NCBI GenBank assembly: GCA_015709205.1
Contig: JACCQO010000008.1
Location: 90,906-154,905 of the forward strand
Direction: 5' to 3'
DNA length: 64,000 nt
Source of the DNA: Desulfovibrionaceae bacterium
Lineage (GTDB): Bacteria; Desulfobacterota; Desulfovibrionia; Desulfovibrionales; Desulfovibrionaceae
Positions 43,875 to 56,285 of this stretch are shown here, in pieces. The position numbers and the translations under genes are program-made. The first letter of the stretch is position 1. Each line of letters begins with the position of its first letter. The notes beneath the pieces are model-generated. The model was not told the DNA's origin. It saw only the letters and a list, made by a program, of their open reading frames with translations, and searched no databases.

Positions 43875-44221
43875 GGCGACGAAGCGCCGGGGAAGGCGGG
43901 GCGGAGCAGGAGGGCGCGGCCCCGGCCGGACAGGGGGGTGGGATATCCGGAAAACGCGTCAGGCGGCCGCGCCGGGGGGCGCTCCTCACAAAGCCGGTGC
44001 AGCCCCCGGAAGAGCCGCTCCGCGTCCACGGGCAGGTGCCCATCGGGCCCACGCGCGGGGCGGCGGCCACTTTGTTGCAGGGCAGCGGGCGGCGGTTGCG
44101 CAGCACCCGGCCCACAGCCCCGTGAACATCTTGATGGCCCTCCAGCAGATCCGGGCGCCAATGGGCATGGCTTGTTCGGGCCGGGCGCTGCGTCGCCCCG
44201 GGCCCCCGGATGCGCAACGGC

Positions 44222-44254
44222 AAAAAAAGGGGCCGGAAACCAGGTTTCCGGCCC
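44222..44254 (-). terminator. Rho-independent terminator of bacterioferritin
   Basis: On the minus strand a 12-bp inverted repeat (GGGCCGGAAACC / GGTTTCCGGCCC) is followed by CTTTTTTT. It lies 43 bases after the bacterioferritin stop. Confidence 0.88.
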
Positions 44255-44296
44255 TTCGGAAGCGCATGCATCGGCGGCCGTGCCGCCCCGCCGGGG

Positions 44297-44842
44297 CTAT
44301 TCCCCGGTGCCGAGCACGAAGCCCTTGGTGGACGCGCCCGTGGACGCGGACGTGCCCGCGATCTTGGAGAGGTAGGTGTCGCCCAGGGAGGCGATGTGCC
44401 CTGCCACGTTGCCGAAGTGGTTGTAGTGGGCCTGCTCCTCGTCGATGATGGTTTCGAAGAGCTTGACGGACACGGTGTCGCCGTTGTCGCGACAGACCTG
44501 CAGGAACTGGTTGTAGGCGTCGATGGTGTCGTCTTCGAGATTTTCGTCGAAGGGATAGATGGTGCGCACGTCCTGGCCCCTCTTCACGGTGTCGGCCAGG
44601 TCGGTTGTCGGCTCGCCGCCCAGTTCCTTGATGCGCTCGGCGAACTGCTCGGCGTGGCGCATCTCGTCGATGGCGATGAGCTTCATGTCCCGGGCCAGTT
44701 CGCCGTAGTCCATGTCGTCCAGGCCGTAGTGCTGGTTCATGTACTGGGTGATGGCGTAGAGCTCCATGGCCCGCGCCTTGTTGAGCACCTCGATGACCTT
44801 GGCGCGGCGCGCCTCCTTGGGCGATTTCTTCGCAACTGCCAT
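44297..44842 (-). CDS. bfr: Bacterioferritin
   Basis: Iron-storage and detoxification protein of 181 residues, strongly like Desulfovibrio bacterioferritin (KVIEVLNKARAMEL, QYMNQHYGLDDMDYGELA, LIAIDEMRHAE, LGDTYLSKIAGT). Ferroxidase ligands Glu27, Glu60, His63, Glu103, Glu136 and His139 are all present. Met61 is the axial haem ligand at the two-fold axis; in D. desulfuricans the haem there is iron-coproporphyrin III. The C-terminal tail TSASTGASTKGFVLG is also a Desulfovibrio feature. It is monocistronic here, without the rubredoxin partner known from D. desulfuricans. It likely protects this anaerobe from O2-driven Fenton chemistry, alongside the nearby hemerythrin. Confidence 0.96.
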   Translation of the reverse strand: MAVAKKSPKEARRAKVIEVLNKARAMELYAITQYMNQHYGLDDMDYGELARDMKLIAIDEMRHAEQFAERIKELGGEPTTDLADTVKRGQDVRTIYPFDENLEDDTIDAYNQFLQVCRDNGDTVSVKLFETIIDEEQAHYNHFGNVAGHIASLGDTYLSKIAGTSASTGASTKGFVLGTGE

Positions 44843-44976
44843 TGTCGTTCTCCTTGTTTGCGGTGGGTTCCGGCCATTGGCCGCACAACTAGTGGGGTTT
44901 TCATATCCTGACCACTCCCGCCCGGCAGGTCAAGACGGGATGCGGACCGGGCCCTTCCCGACGCCCCATGCCCCTT

Positions 44977-47900
44977 TCAATGCCTCCCGTCGAGCGGCAG
45001 ACGAATGGTGAAGCTGGTGCCCTTGCCCGGCTCCGAGGCCACGTCGATGGAGCCGCCGTGCTTCTCCACCACGATGTCGTGCACGATGGCCAGCCCCTGG
45101 CCCGTGCCCTTGCCCACCTCCTTGGTGGTGAAAAACGGATCGAAGATCTTGGAAAGGTGTTCCGGCGGAATGCCACAGCCCGTGTCCGCGATCACGATCT
45201 GAACGAACTCCTCGTCGTGGGACGTGCTCACGGTGATGGTTCCCTTGCCGCCGCCCGCCGCGGCCACGGCCGACCCGATGGCGTGGGCCGCGTTGACGAT
45301 GACGTTGAGCAGGGTCTGGTTCAGGCCGCCGGGCAGGCAGGTGACCAGAGGCAGGTCGGGATCCAGGTGCGTGACCAGTTCGGCCGCGTACTTCCACTCG
45401 TTCTTGCTGACGATGATCGTGTTCTCGATGGCCTGGTTGACGTCCACGGCCTTCATGACCTCCTCGCCGGGATGGGAAAAGTTCTTCATGGCCAGGACGA
45501 TGCTGGCCACGCGCTGCACCCCGTCCAGGGCCCGGTCGCAGGCCACGGGCACCTCGGCGGCGATGAACTCCACGTCCATGTCCGCGGCCATGGCGCGCAC
45601 GGCCGCCGCCTCGCGGGCCAGGCGGTCGACGTCGGCGCGGGCCGCGGCCTTTTCCGCCAGCGCGCCGTGGGCCTGGAGCAGCATGGCCACGTCCGCGAAC
45701 ACGTCCTTCACGAAGTGCACGCTGTCGCCGATGTACTGGGTGGGCGTGTTGATCTCGTGGGCGATGCCCGCGGCCAGCAGGCCGATGGACTCCAGCTTCT
45801 GGGCCATGCTCAGCTTGCGCTCCAGGTTGCGCCGCCCGGTGATGTCGAAGACCACCTGCACGAGGTGGGCCTTGCCACCGATGTGGATCTCGAAGAGGTG
45901 GCGCGCGATGGGCAGCACGCGGCCGTCGGGCAGTGTGAGCACGCCCTCCTCGTAGGACCCCTGGTCGCCCCAGTCCGGGCAGAGCAGGTCCTTCTGCACG
46001 TCGGTCTTGAAGGGATAGGGCGCGTGGCAGGCCCGGCCCACGACCCCGGCCTTGTCGATGCCGATGAGGTCCTCGGCCACGGCGTTGCAATCGACCATGA
46101 TCCCCTCCAGGGGGTCGAAGACGTAGATGGCCGCGCCGATGCCCTCGAAGATCGTGCTCAGGAACTCCTGGTGCTCCTCCTGCTGCTCCATGGTCCGCTT
46201 GCGCTCGGAGATGTCGCGCACCCCGGCCAGCACGCCGGTGCGCCCGCGCAGCTCCACGCGGTTGAGGATCAGCTCCACGGCGAAGGTCGCGCCGTCGTCG
46301 GGTTTGCGCGCCATCCATTCGAAGGACGCCTCCTCGCCCCCGAGCACCCGGCTCCAGGCCGCGTCCAACGCCTCCAGGGGGGTGTCCTCGTCCCAAAAAC
46401 CCTGGCGGAAAAAACGCCCGAGCACCTCGGAACGGCGCAGCTCGTAGAGCGCGAGCACGCGCTCGTTGACGTCGATGATGCGCCCGGCCTCGTCCAGCAG
46501 GAACAGGGCGTCGTGGGTCTTGTTGAAAACGATGCGCAGGTTGCGCTCGGCCTCCTTGCGCTCCAGGACCTCGCGGCTGAGCTCCTCGGTGCGCGCGGTC
46601 AGGTCCGCGGTGCGCGCGGCCACGCGTTGCTCCAGCTCCTCGTTGGCGCGCTTGAGGGCCTGCTCGGCCTGCTTGCGCAGGGTGAAGTCGCGGCTGATGC
46701 TGATCACGCCGTGCAGTTCGCTGTCGGGCGCGAAAAAGGGCGTGCGCAGGGTCTCGATGTAGGACATGGAGCCGTCGGCGTGGGTGATCCACTCCTCGGA
46801 GCGCACCTCGCCGCGCGTCTCGAGCACGCGGCGGTTGAGCCCCTGGAGCCGGTCGGCGCGGATGCCCGGAAAAAGCTCGGCGTCCGTGCGGCCGGGGATA
46901 TCCTCGGCCGCGGCGCCCGCAAAGGCGGCGAAGGCCTCGTTGCAGCCCAGGTAGCGGCCGGAGAGGTCCGTGTAGGAGATCAGGTCGGGCACGGAATTGA
47001 TCAGGCTGTGCAGCAAGGCGTAGGTCTGGGCCAGCTCGGCCTCCTTGGTCCGGCGCATCTCGACCTCGGTGCGCAGCTGCTCGTTCTTCGCCTGCACCTC
47101 GCGCTGGCCCTTGGCCGATTCCTCCACGCGGGCGTGCAGAACGAGGTTGTTGGCGTTGATGCGCAGCACGTGCGCCCCACCGCCCAGAAAGACCAGCCCC
47201 AGAACCATGGTGGAAACCAGGAACTGCCACGGGGCCACCGCGCCGAGCACTTCGCGCGCGTGCGCCGTGACGACCACGAAGAAGGGCGTGTCCTCGACCC
47301 GGGCGCACACCAGCAGGCAGTCCGCCGGGCCGTCCCCGAGGTCCAGGACGCGCGTGGCCACCTCGCCGGGAGGGGGGAGCATGCCCTTGCGCACTGCGTC
47401 CCGCAGGGATTCGGGCACCGCCTTGCGCCGGGCGAAGAGCGATGCGCCGTGGCCCAGCCAGGCCCCCCCGGCGCGCTGCCCGTCGGCCCCGGCCATGACC
47501 TCGTCCAGGACCTCGCCACTGCGCAGCCAGGCCACGATGTAGCCGACCGGCTCGTCGCGGTAGGCGTAGGCCCGGCAGAGCAGGATGCCGGGGCGGACGT
47601 CGTCGCCCTCCACCAGGACCGCCGCCGTGCGCCCGGCCGCGCCCAGGAAGCGGAACGCGGGGTCCTGGCGCAGCGGCCCGCCGCCGTAGGCCGCGGCCTC
47701 GTCCGCCAGGAGCATCCCGTCCCTGTCCAGAAAGGCGATGCGCTCGTAGATGGGCGTATCCGCCAGGGTCTTGAGCCGGACGAAACGGCGGCACAGCTCG
47801 GAGATGCCCACCAGGCTGGCCCACAGACCGTATTCCTGGGACATGCCCAGGGCCTTGTTGTCGAAGTAGGCGGAGAGCTCGCGGTTGGTGGCCAGGTTGG

Positions 47901-48111
47901 CCAGGTCGTTGCGGCGCTCGGAAAAGAAGTGGCCCACGGCCGCGGCCTGGGCCGTGGCCTGGGCGCGGAACCGGGCCAGGGACGCCTCGCGCACGCGCAC
48001 CTGCGAGGCGTAGTTCATCCAGACGATGACGGCCATGAACACGCCGAGCACCGCGACGGCGACCAGGGTCAGGGCGTTGCGGCCGAACCGGAGCGGAACG
48101 GGCTTGCGCAA
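44977..48111 (-). CDS. Multi-PAS sensor histidine kinase
   Basis: Membrane sensor kinase of 1044 residues: helix (14-35), periplasmic Cache-like domain (about 40-290), second helix (about 295-320), three PAS domains (starting near 370, 520 and 665), coiled coils, an H-box AAGIAHEINTPTQYI (His near 785) of the HPK4 type, and a GHKL domain (DTGCGIP, GKGTGQGLAIVHDIV). The start appears to be TTG 48111 with GGAAG six bases upstream, as no ATG fits before the first helix. A periplasmic binding protein gene lies 25 bases upstream in the same operon, so the kinase may receive its signal from that protein. No cognate response regulator is adjacent except the GGDEF regulator beyond. Confidence 0.9.
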   Translation of the reverse strand: MRKPVPLRFGRNALTLVAVAVLGVFMAVIVWMNYASQVRVREASLARFRAQATAQAAAVGHFFSERRNDLANLATNRELSAYFDNKALGMSQEYGLWASLVGISELCRRFVRLKTLADTPIYERIAFLDRDGMLLADEAAAYGGGPLRQDPAFRFLGAAGRTAAVLVEGDDVRPGILLCRAYAYRDEPVGYIVAWLRSGEVLDEVMAGADGQRAGGAWLGHGASLFARRKAVPESLRDAVRKGMLPPPGEVATRVLDLGDGPADCLLVCARVEDTPFFVVVTAHAREVLGAVAPWQFLVSTMVLGLVFLGGGAHVLRINANNLVLHARVEESAKGQREVQAKNEQLRTEVEMRRTKEAELAQTYALLHSLINSVPDLISYTDLSGRYLGCNEAFAAFAGAAAEDIPGRTDAELFPGIRADRLQGLNRRVLETRGEVRSEEWITHADGSMSYIETLRTPFFAPDSELHGVISISRDFTLRKQAEQALKRANEELEQRVAARTADLTARTEELSREVLERKEAERNLRIVFNKTHDALFLLDEAGRIIDVNERVLALYELRRSEVLGRFFRQGFWDEDTPLEALDAAWSRVLGGEEASFEWMARKPDDGATFAVELILNRVELRGRTGVLAGVRDISERKRTMEQQEEHQEFLSTIFEGIGAAIYVFDPLEGIMVDCNAVAEDLIGIDKAGVVGRACHAPYPFKTDVQKDLLCPDWGDQGSYEEGVLTLPDGRVLPIARHLFEIHIGGKAHLVQVVFDITGRRNLERKLSMAQKLESIGLLAAGIAHEINTPTQYIGDSVHFVKDVFADVAMLLQAHGALAEKAAARADVDRLAREAAAVRAMAADMDVEFIAAEVPVACDRALDGVQRVASIVLAMKNFSHPGEEVMKAVDVNQAIENTIIVSKNEWKYAAELVTHLDPDLPLVTCLPGGLNQTLLNVIVNAAHAIGSAVAAAGGGKGTITVSTSHDEEFVQIVIADTGCGIPPEHLSKIFDPFFTTKEVGKGTGQGLAIVHDIVVEKHGGSIDVASEPGKGTSFTIRLPLDGRH

Positions 48112-48136
48112 GGGCGTCTTCCGTCGCTGCCGGGCG

Positions 48137-49033
48137 CTAGCCGGGGTTGCCGAAGAATTCCGGGAAGTAGCGGAACACGGCCGGGTAGTAGCGCTCCACC
48201 ATGCGCCGGTATTCCCCGCTCCGCACCAATCCGGCGAAAAAGGCGTCGAAGGCCGCGCGCAGCTCGGGCGAAGTCTTGCGGAAGGCCGCGGCCATGCGCT
48301 GCTCCTCGGAGAGCGGGCCGAGGATCTTGATCATGCCCGGCCACTTCTCCAGGGCCACCAGGGAATCGGGCACATCGAGCAGGGCCACGTCGGCCTCGCC
48401 CTTGATCACGGCCGGGGCGATGTCGTTCACGCCCCCGGGAAAGCTGAAGACCCGGGCCACGTTCTCGTCGATGCCGTACAGCCCCGGGGCCAGGCAGGTG
48501 CCGTCCTTGCCCATGACCCTGCGCCCGGCCAGAACCAGCTTGACCGCGCGGATGTCGCGGTCGATGTCGCCGCTGGAGACCACGGGATGCGCCGGGAACT
48601 CGGCGCGCGCGATGCACCAGACCTGGGTGGGGAAGGTCGGCGTGGAATAGTCCACCACCTTCTGCCGCCAGGCCAGCACGGTCAGCCCGTTGGCGATCAT
48701 GTCGCCGCGCACGGGCGTCTTCTCCAGCAGCTCCACGTCGTCGCCCCTGGCCCGGACGCGGCGGCCCGTGAGGTCGCCGAAGATGTCGCTCCAGGTCGAA
48801 GGCACGTAGCGGTAGGCCACGCCGAGGTGCTCGGCGAAGCGGCGCACGATCTCCACGTCCAGGCCGTCGCCGTGCCCGGTGACGAAGTTGGCGTAGGGAA
48901 TGCCCAGATGGCGCAGCTCACCCGCCTTGCGGATGTCCTCCAGGTCGCCGCTCCTGGCCTGCGCCGCCAGGAGCAGCACCACGGCGGCGGCCGCCAGCGC
49001 CGCCCGCGTCCATTTCCGAATGGTTGCGTCCAT
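48137..49033 (-). CDS. Periplasmic substrate-binding protein, family 3 (amino-acid type)
   Basis: Secreted binding protein of 298 residues, with signal peptide (AALAAAAVVLLLAAQARSG, cleavage near residue 28) and an SBP_bac_3 fold (DIRKAGELRHLGIPYANFV, GDGLDVEIVRRFAEHLGV, DVALLDVPDSLVALEKW). GGGAGGG precedes ATG 49033. No ABC permease or ATPase is nearby; instead it is followed by the multi-PAS kinase, so it probably works as a sensor subunit rather than a transporter component. The ligand is unknown. Confidence 0.88.
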   Translation of the reverse strand: MDATIRKWTRAALAAAAVVLLLAAQARSGDLEDIRKAGELRHLGIPYANFVTGHGDGLDVEIVRRFAEHLGVAYRYVPSTWSDIFGDLTGRRVRARGDDVELLEKTPVRGDMIANGLTVLAWRQKVVDYSTPTFPTQVWCIARAEFPAHPVVSSGDIDRDIRAVKLVLAGRRVMGKDGTCLAPGLYGIDENVARVFSFPGGVNDIAPAVIKGEADVALLDVPDSLVALEKWPGMIKILGPLSEEQRMAAAFRKTSPELRAAFDAFFAGLVRSGEYRRMVERYYPAVFRYFPEFFGNPG

Positions 49034-49046
49034 GTTCCCGCCCTCC

Positions 49047-49066
49047 CCCGGGCCTCCCGGCCCGGG
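49047..49066 (-). other. Hairpin just upstream of the binding-protein ribosome site
   Basis: CCCGGGC / GCCCGGG arms around a 6-base loop. It differs by one base from the terminator stem at 53999-54018, but has no T-run. It may attenuate or insulate transcription between the GGDEF regulator gene and this operon. The rest of 49067-49243 shows no gene. Confidence 0.35.
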
Positions 49067-49243
49067 CCTTTCGATGGGTTTCCGCTACGTTTTAGCGCGG
49101 ATGCCCCCCCCCGGGCCATTATTTTTCACGGCCTCACGCAACGCACCGCGCGGGGTCGGGGACGGGATGGCGGATCGGCGGCAGGAAAGGAAGGAAGAAT
49201 CCACGGGCCCGGACAAAACGGCGCACGCCGGAGCGCCGACCGG

Positions 49244-50170
49244 CTAGGAAGCCGAAATCTCGACGGTCTGGATGCGGTTGCGGCCCTGGGCCTTGGCCGC
49301 GTACAGGGCCTTGTCCGCGGCGTCCAGGAGGTCCTTTTCCGCGGCCTCGACGCAGGGGCGCACCGTTGCCACGCCCATGCTCAGGGTCACGATGGGGGCC
49401 ACGTCCGAGCCCTCGTGCTCGATGGCCAGCGCGTCCACGCTGGCCTTGATCTGCCCGGCCACCTGCAGGGCCTCGGCCGCGCCCGTGTAGGGCAGCACGG
49501 CGGCGAATTCCTCGCCGCCCCAGCGGGCCACGAAATCGCCCGCGCGGCGCAGGGACTCCTGGATGGCCCGGGCCACGCGGCGCAGGCACTCGTCGCCCCG
49601 GCCGTGGCCGTAGGTGTCGTTGTAGCTCTTGAAGTGGTCCACATCCATGTAGATCAGGGACAGCTCCTGGTTGGAGCGCAGGGCGCGGTGCCACTCCTTG
49701 TCCATGATCTCGTCGAAGCGGCGGCGGTTGGGAATCTCGGTCAGCGGGTCCAGGAAGGCGCTGGCCTCCAGCAGTTCCTGCTTGCGCTTGAGGTCCAGGT
49801 GCACCTTGACGCGCGCCTTGACCATGGGCGGGTGAAAGGGCTTGGTGATGTAGTCCACCGCCCCCTGGGCGAATCCCTTGGCCTCGTCCATGACCTCGGA
49901 GACCGCGGTCACGAAGACCACGGCGATGCCCCGCGTGGCCTCGTTCTCCTTGAGCCGGGCGCACAGCTCGTAGCCGGACATGTCCGGCATGAGGATGTCC
50001 AGAAGGATGAGGTCCGGCGGCGAATCGGACTGCGCGATCTTCAGGGCGCGCTCGCCGTTGATGGCCGCGGCGATCTTGTACTCGGACTGGAAGAGGTCCA
50101 TGAGGACCTCGATGTTCTGCCGGTTGTCGTCGACGATAAGGATTTTCTGGCGTCTCTGTTCAAGGTTCAC
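49244..50170 (-). CDS. Response regulator with diguanylate cyclase output (REC-GGDEF)
   Basis: PleD/WspR-like regulator of 308 residues. Receiver with phospho-Asp58 (LILLDILMP) and Lys in ITKPF, then a GGDEF domain (about 140-300) whose active site is GGEEF, the active variant. An RxxD inhibitory site (RAGD) lies five residues before GGEEF, so c-di-GMP feedback is expected. The start is GTG 50170, one base after the stop of the upstream hybrid kinase, so they form an operon and the kinase is its likely phosphodonor. It should make c-di-GMP when phosphorylated. Confidence 0.94.
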   Translation of the reverse strand: MNLEQRRQKILIVDDNRQNIEVLMDLFQSEYKIAAAINGERALKIAQSDSPPDLILLDILMPDMSGYELCARLKENEATRGIAVVFVTAVSEVMDEAKGFAQGAVDYITKPFHPPMVKARVKVHLDLKRKQELLEASAFLDPLTEIPNRRRFDEIMDKEWHRALRSNQELSLIYMDVDHFKSYNDTYGHGRGDECLRRVARAIQESLRRAGDFVARWGGEEFAAVLPYTGAAEALQVAGQIKASVDALAIEHEGSDVAPIVTLSMGVATVRPCVEAAEKDLLDAADKALYAAKAQGRNRIQTVEISAS

Positions 50171-50171
50171 G

Positions 50172-53963
<3,792 letters not shown>

Positions 53964-53990
53964 GGGCCGTCCGGTGCGGAAAGGGCATGG

Positions 53991-54018
53991 AAAAAAGACC
54001 CGGGCATCCCGGCCCGGG
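53991..54018 (-). terminator. Rho-independent terminator of the EamA transporter gene
   Basis: On the minus strand a 7-bp GC stem (CCCGGGC / GCCCGGG, 6-base loop) is followed by TCTTTTTT. It lies 136 bases after the transporter stop and separates it from the hybrid kinase. Confidence 0.7.
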
Positions 54019-54153
54019 CCGCTGCAGCGGCGCGGCGCGCGCTGCGCTCATTAATGACTGTACGCGGAGCCCGGCCCCTTGATCAAGCCCGGTTTCGCTC
54101 CGGAAACCGCGCCGGGGGCAAGGACGGAACCGGGCAGGCTGGCGGGGCCCTGG

Positions 54154-55023
54154 TCAGCGCGCGAAATACGTCAGGCAGGCCCCGACGATGATCAGGGCCA
54201 CTCCGGCCAGGCGCGCGGCCGTGAGCCGCTCGCGCAGCACCAGCCAGCCCAGGGTCGCGCCGAAGGCCAGGCTGAGCTGGCGCAACGCGCCCACGTAGGT
54301 GACCTTGCTCATGGACAGGGCCACGAGCATGAGCACGTAGGAGAAGGTGTTGAGGAAGGAGACGGCCAGGATGCGCCAGCGGTTGGCGCGCCATTCGCGG
54401 CGCACGGCCGCGCGGTCCAGCCGGGCCAGGCGCGGGTGGAAGAACAGCGCCGTGGCCAGGGTGTAGCAGTACATGTAGAGGAACGGGTGCATGTGTTCCA
54501 CGGCCACCCGGCCCCAGAGGGTATAGAGGGCCACGGTGAAGGCCGCGCCAACGGCGTAGAACAGCCCCCAGCGCTCGGAGGCGGACGCGTGCGGAGAGAC
54601 CGCGCGCGCCAGGCGCGGGCGCAGTTGGACCACGCCCACGCCCAGCGAGACCAGGACCACCGAGCCCCAGCCCGCCGCGTCGATGACCTCGCCGAAGGCC
54701 AGGTAGGCCAGGAACGGCAGGAAGATGGTGCTCGACCGGGCCACGGGATAGGCCACGGCCAGGTCCAGCCGCTTGTAGGCCGCCACGAGCAGCTGGTAGT
54801 TGGCCACGGAGAGCAGCGCGCCCACGGCCACGTACTTCCACGCCTCCCGGTCCAGCCCCCAGATCCAGACCGCGACCACGAAGGGCGCGAGCCAGAGCAC
54901 GGGCTCGGCCAGCTTGGTCAGCCCCAGGAAGGCGTCCTTGTCGTCCGCCTGCTTGAAGAGAAAGTTCCAGTAGCCGTGGGCCAGGGCCGACAGCACGACC
55001 AAGAGAAAGGGGAGTTCCGCCAC
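54154..55023 (-). CDS. EamA/DMT-family membrane transporter
   Basis: Ten-helix drug/metabolite transporter of 289 residues made of two EamA repeats; typical pieces are YWNFLFKQADDKDAFLGL, YPVARSSTIFLPFLAYLAFGEV and LRQLSLAFGATLGWLVLRERL. Such proteins export or import small metabolites; the substrate is unknown. GTG 55023 is chosen because GAGG lies six bases upstream and the protein then starts at the first helix; an ATG at 55119 would add 32 hydrophilic residues and overlap the divergent promoter. Confidence 0.88.
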   Translation of the reverse strand: MAELPFLLVVLSALAHGYWNFLFKQADDKDAFLGLTKLAEPVLWLAPFVVAVWIWGLDREAWKYVAVGALLSVANYQLLVAAYKRLDLAVAYPVARSSTIFLPFLAYLAFGEVIDAAGWGSVVLVSLGVGVVQLRPRLARAVSPHASASERWGLFYAVGAAFTVALYTLWGRVAVEHMHPFLYMYCYTLATALFFHPRLARLDRAAVRREWRANRWRILAVSFLNTFSYVLMLVALSMSKVTYVGALRQLSLAFGATLGWLVLRERLTAARLAGVALIIVGACLTYFAR

Positions 55024-55120
55024 GCGGGGCCTCGAAAAAAACGTGTCGCCGGACCGCCGGACGCGCTTCGGCAATACTTTATTCCATTTATCCCGTAAAG
55101 TTCTCTCCCGGCCATCCACC

Positions 55121-55138
55121 TATTGCGATTTTGCAATA
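55121..55138. promoter_or_regulatory. Dyad TATTGC-N6-GCAATA
   Basis: Perfect 6-bp arms around six bases, covering the -35 box and part of the spacer of the amino-acid transporter promoter. The position suits a repressor or activator site; the binding protein is unknown. Confidence 0.4.
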
Positions 55139-55151
55139 ATTGTCTTAATTT
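55123..55151 (+). promoter_or_regulatory. Sigma-70 type promoter of the amino-acid ABC operon
   Basis: TTGCGA (55123-55128), 17 bases, TAATTT (55146-55151), in a sharply AT-rich island between divergent genes, 57 bases upstream of the binding-protein start. Confidence 0.5.
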
Positions 55152-55207
55152 CTTTCCTTTGTTGTCAATCTCGCGCACCACAACCCCTTTCACCCCTGGA
55201 GCATAGG

Positions 55208-56227
55208 ATGCAAAAGACCCTTGTTTGCCTGTTCGCGGCGCTGGCCATCTGTCTCGCCGCCTCGGCCGCGCAGGCCGACACGCTGGAAAAGGTCAAGGCC
55301 GCGGACGTGCTGACCCTGGGCGTCAGCGAAGGCGTGCCCGGCTTCTCCGCGCCGGACTCCGCCGGCAAGTGGACCGGCTTCGACGTGGACATGGGCCGCG
55401 CCGTGGCCGCCGCCGTGCTCGGCGACCCGGACAAGATCAAGTACGTGCCCCTGGCCTCCAAGCAGAAGGTCGTGGCCGTGTCCTCGGGCCAGGTGGACCT
55501 CACCTCCCGCACCACCACCTGGACCATGAAGCGCGACGCCAAGCAGGGCATCGACTTCACCGTGGTCGTGTTCTACGACGGCCAGGGCTTCGCCGTGAAG
55601 AAGGAGGCCGGGGTCACCTCGGCCAAGCAGCTCGACGGCGCGTCCGCCTGCGTGACCGCGGGCACCACCAGCGAGCTGAACGTGGCCGACTTCGCCCGGG
55701 CCAACAACATCAAGCTGGAAACCGTGGTCTTCGAGAGCAAGAAGGAGGCCTTCAGCGCCTTCCTGAGCGGCCGTTGCGACGCCTTCACCACGGACATGAG
55801 CCAGATCGCCAGCCTGCGCACCACCGCGCCGAACCCGGCGGACATCGTGATCCTGCCCGAGGTCTTTTCCAAGGAGCCCCTCTCCCCGCTGGTCAAGCAC
55901 GGCGACAACCAGTGGAAGGACCTGGTCACCTGGGTCATCTACGGGCTCATCGAGGCCGAGGAAAAGGGCATCACCCAGGCCAACGTGCTGGAGATGAAGG
56001 CCAAGAGCCAGGATCCGACCGTGCAGCGCATGCTCGGCGTGTCCGGCGACGTGGGCTCCTTCCTGAACCTGGACAACGACTGGCTGGTGCGCGCCATCCA
56101 GGCCGTGGGCAACTACGGCGAGGTATACAACCGCTACTTCGGCCCGGGCACGACCTTCGACCTGCCCCGCGGCCTCAACGACCTTTGGACCCGTGGCGGC
56201 CTGATGTACGCCATGCCCATCCGCTAG
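55208..56227 (+). CDS. aapJ: General L-amino-acid ABC transporter, periplasmic binding protein (AapJ type)
   Basis: Secreted receptor of 339 residues; the signal peptide LVCLFAALAICLAASAAQA is cleaved near residue 23. The AapJ/BztA branch of SBP_bac_3 is indicated by length and by LTLGVSEGVPGFSAPDSAGKWTG-like N-terminus, DVDMGRAVAAAVLGD, SGQVDLTSRTTTWTMKRD and the C-terminal NRYFGPGTTFDLPRGLN..WTRGGLMYA. GGAG precedes ATG 55208. First gene of a complete J-Q-M-P operon. It should bind a broad range of L-amino acids, supplying this bacterium with carbon or nitrogen. Confidence 0.94.
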   Translation: MQKTLVCLFAALAICLAASAAQADTLEKVKAADVLTLGVSEGVPGFSAPDSAGKWTGFDVDMGRAVAAAVLGDPDKIKYVPLASKQKVVAVSSGQVDLTSRTTTWTMKRDAKQGIDFTVVVFYDGQGFAVKKEAGVTSAKQLDGASACVTAGTTSELNVADFARANNIKLETVVFESKKEAFSAFLSGRCDAFTTDMSQIASLRTTAPNPADIVILPEVFSKEPLSPLVKHGDNQWKDLVTWVIYGLIEAEEKGITQANVLEMKAKSQDPTVQRMLGVSGDVGSFLNLDNDWLVRAIQAVGNYGEVYNRYFGPGTTFDLPRGLNDLWTRGGLMYAMPIR

Positions 56228-56285
56228 CACGCCGCAACCGTCCCGGGCCGCCCCGCGCGGCCCGGGACGCTCCGCACCATCCGCC

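Noticed and set aside
48137-49033. Assignment as part of an amino-acid ABC importer
   Set aside because: No permease or ATPase gene adjoins it; the only ABC amino-acid system in the window already has its own receptor at 55208.
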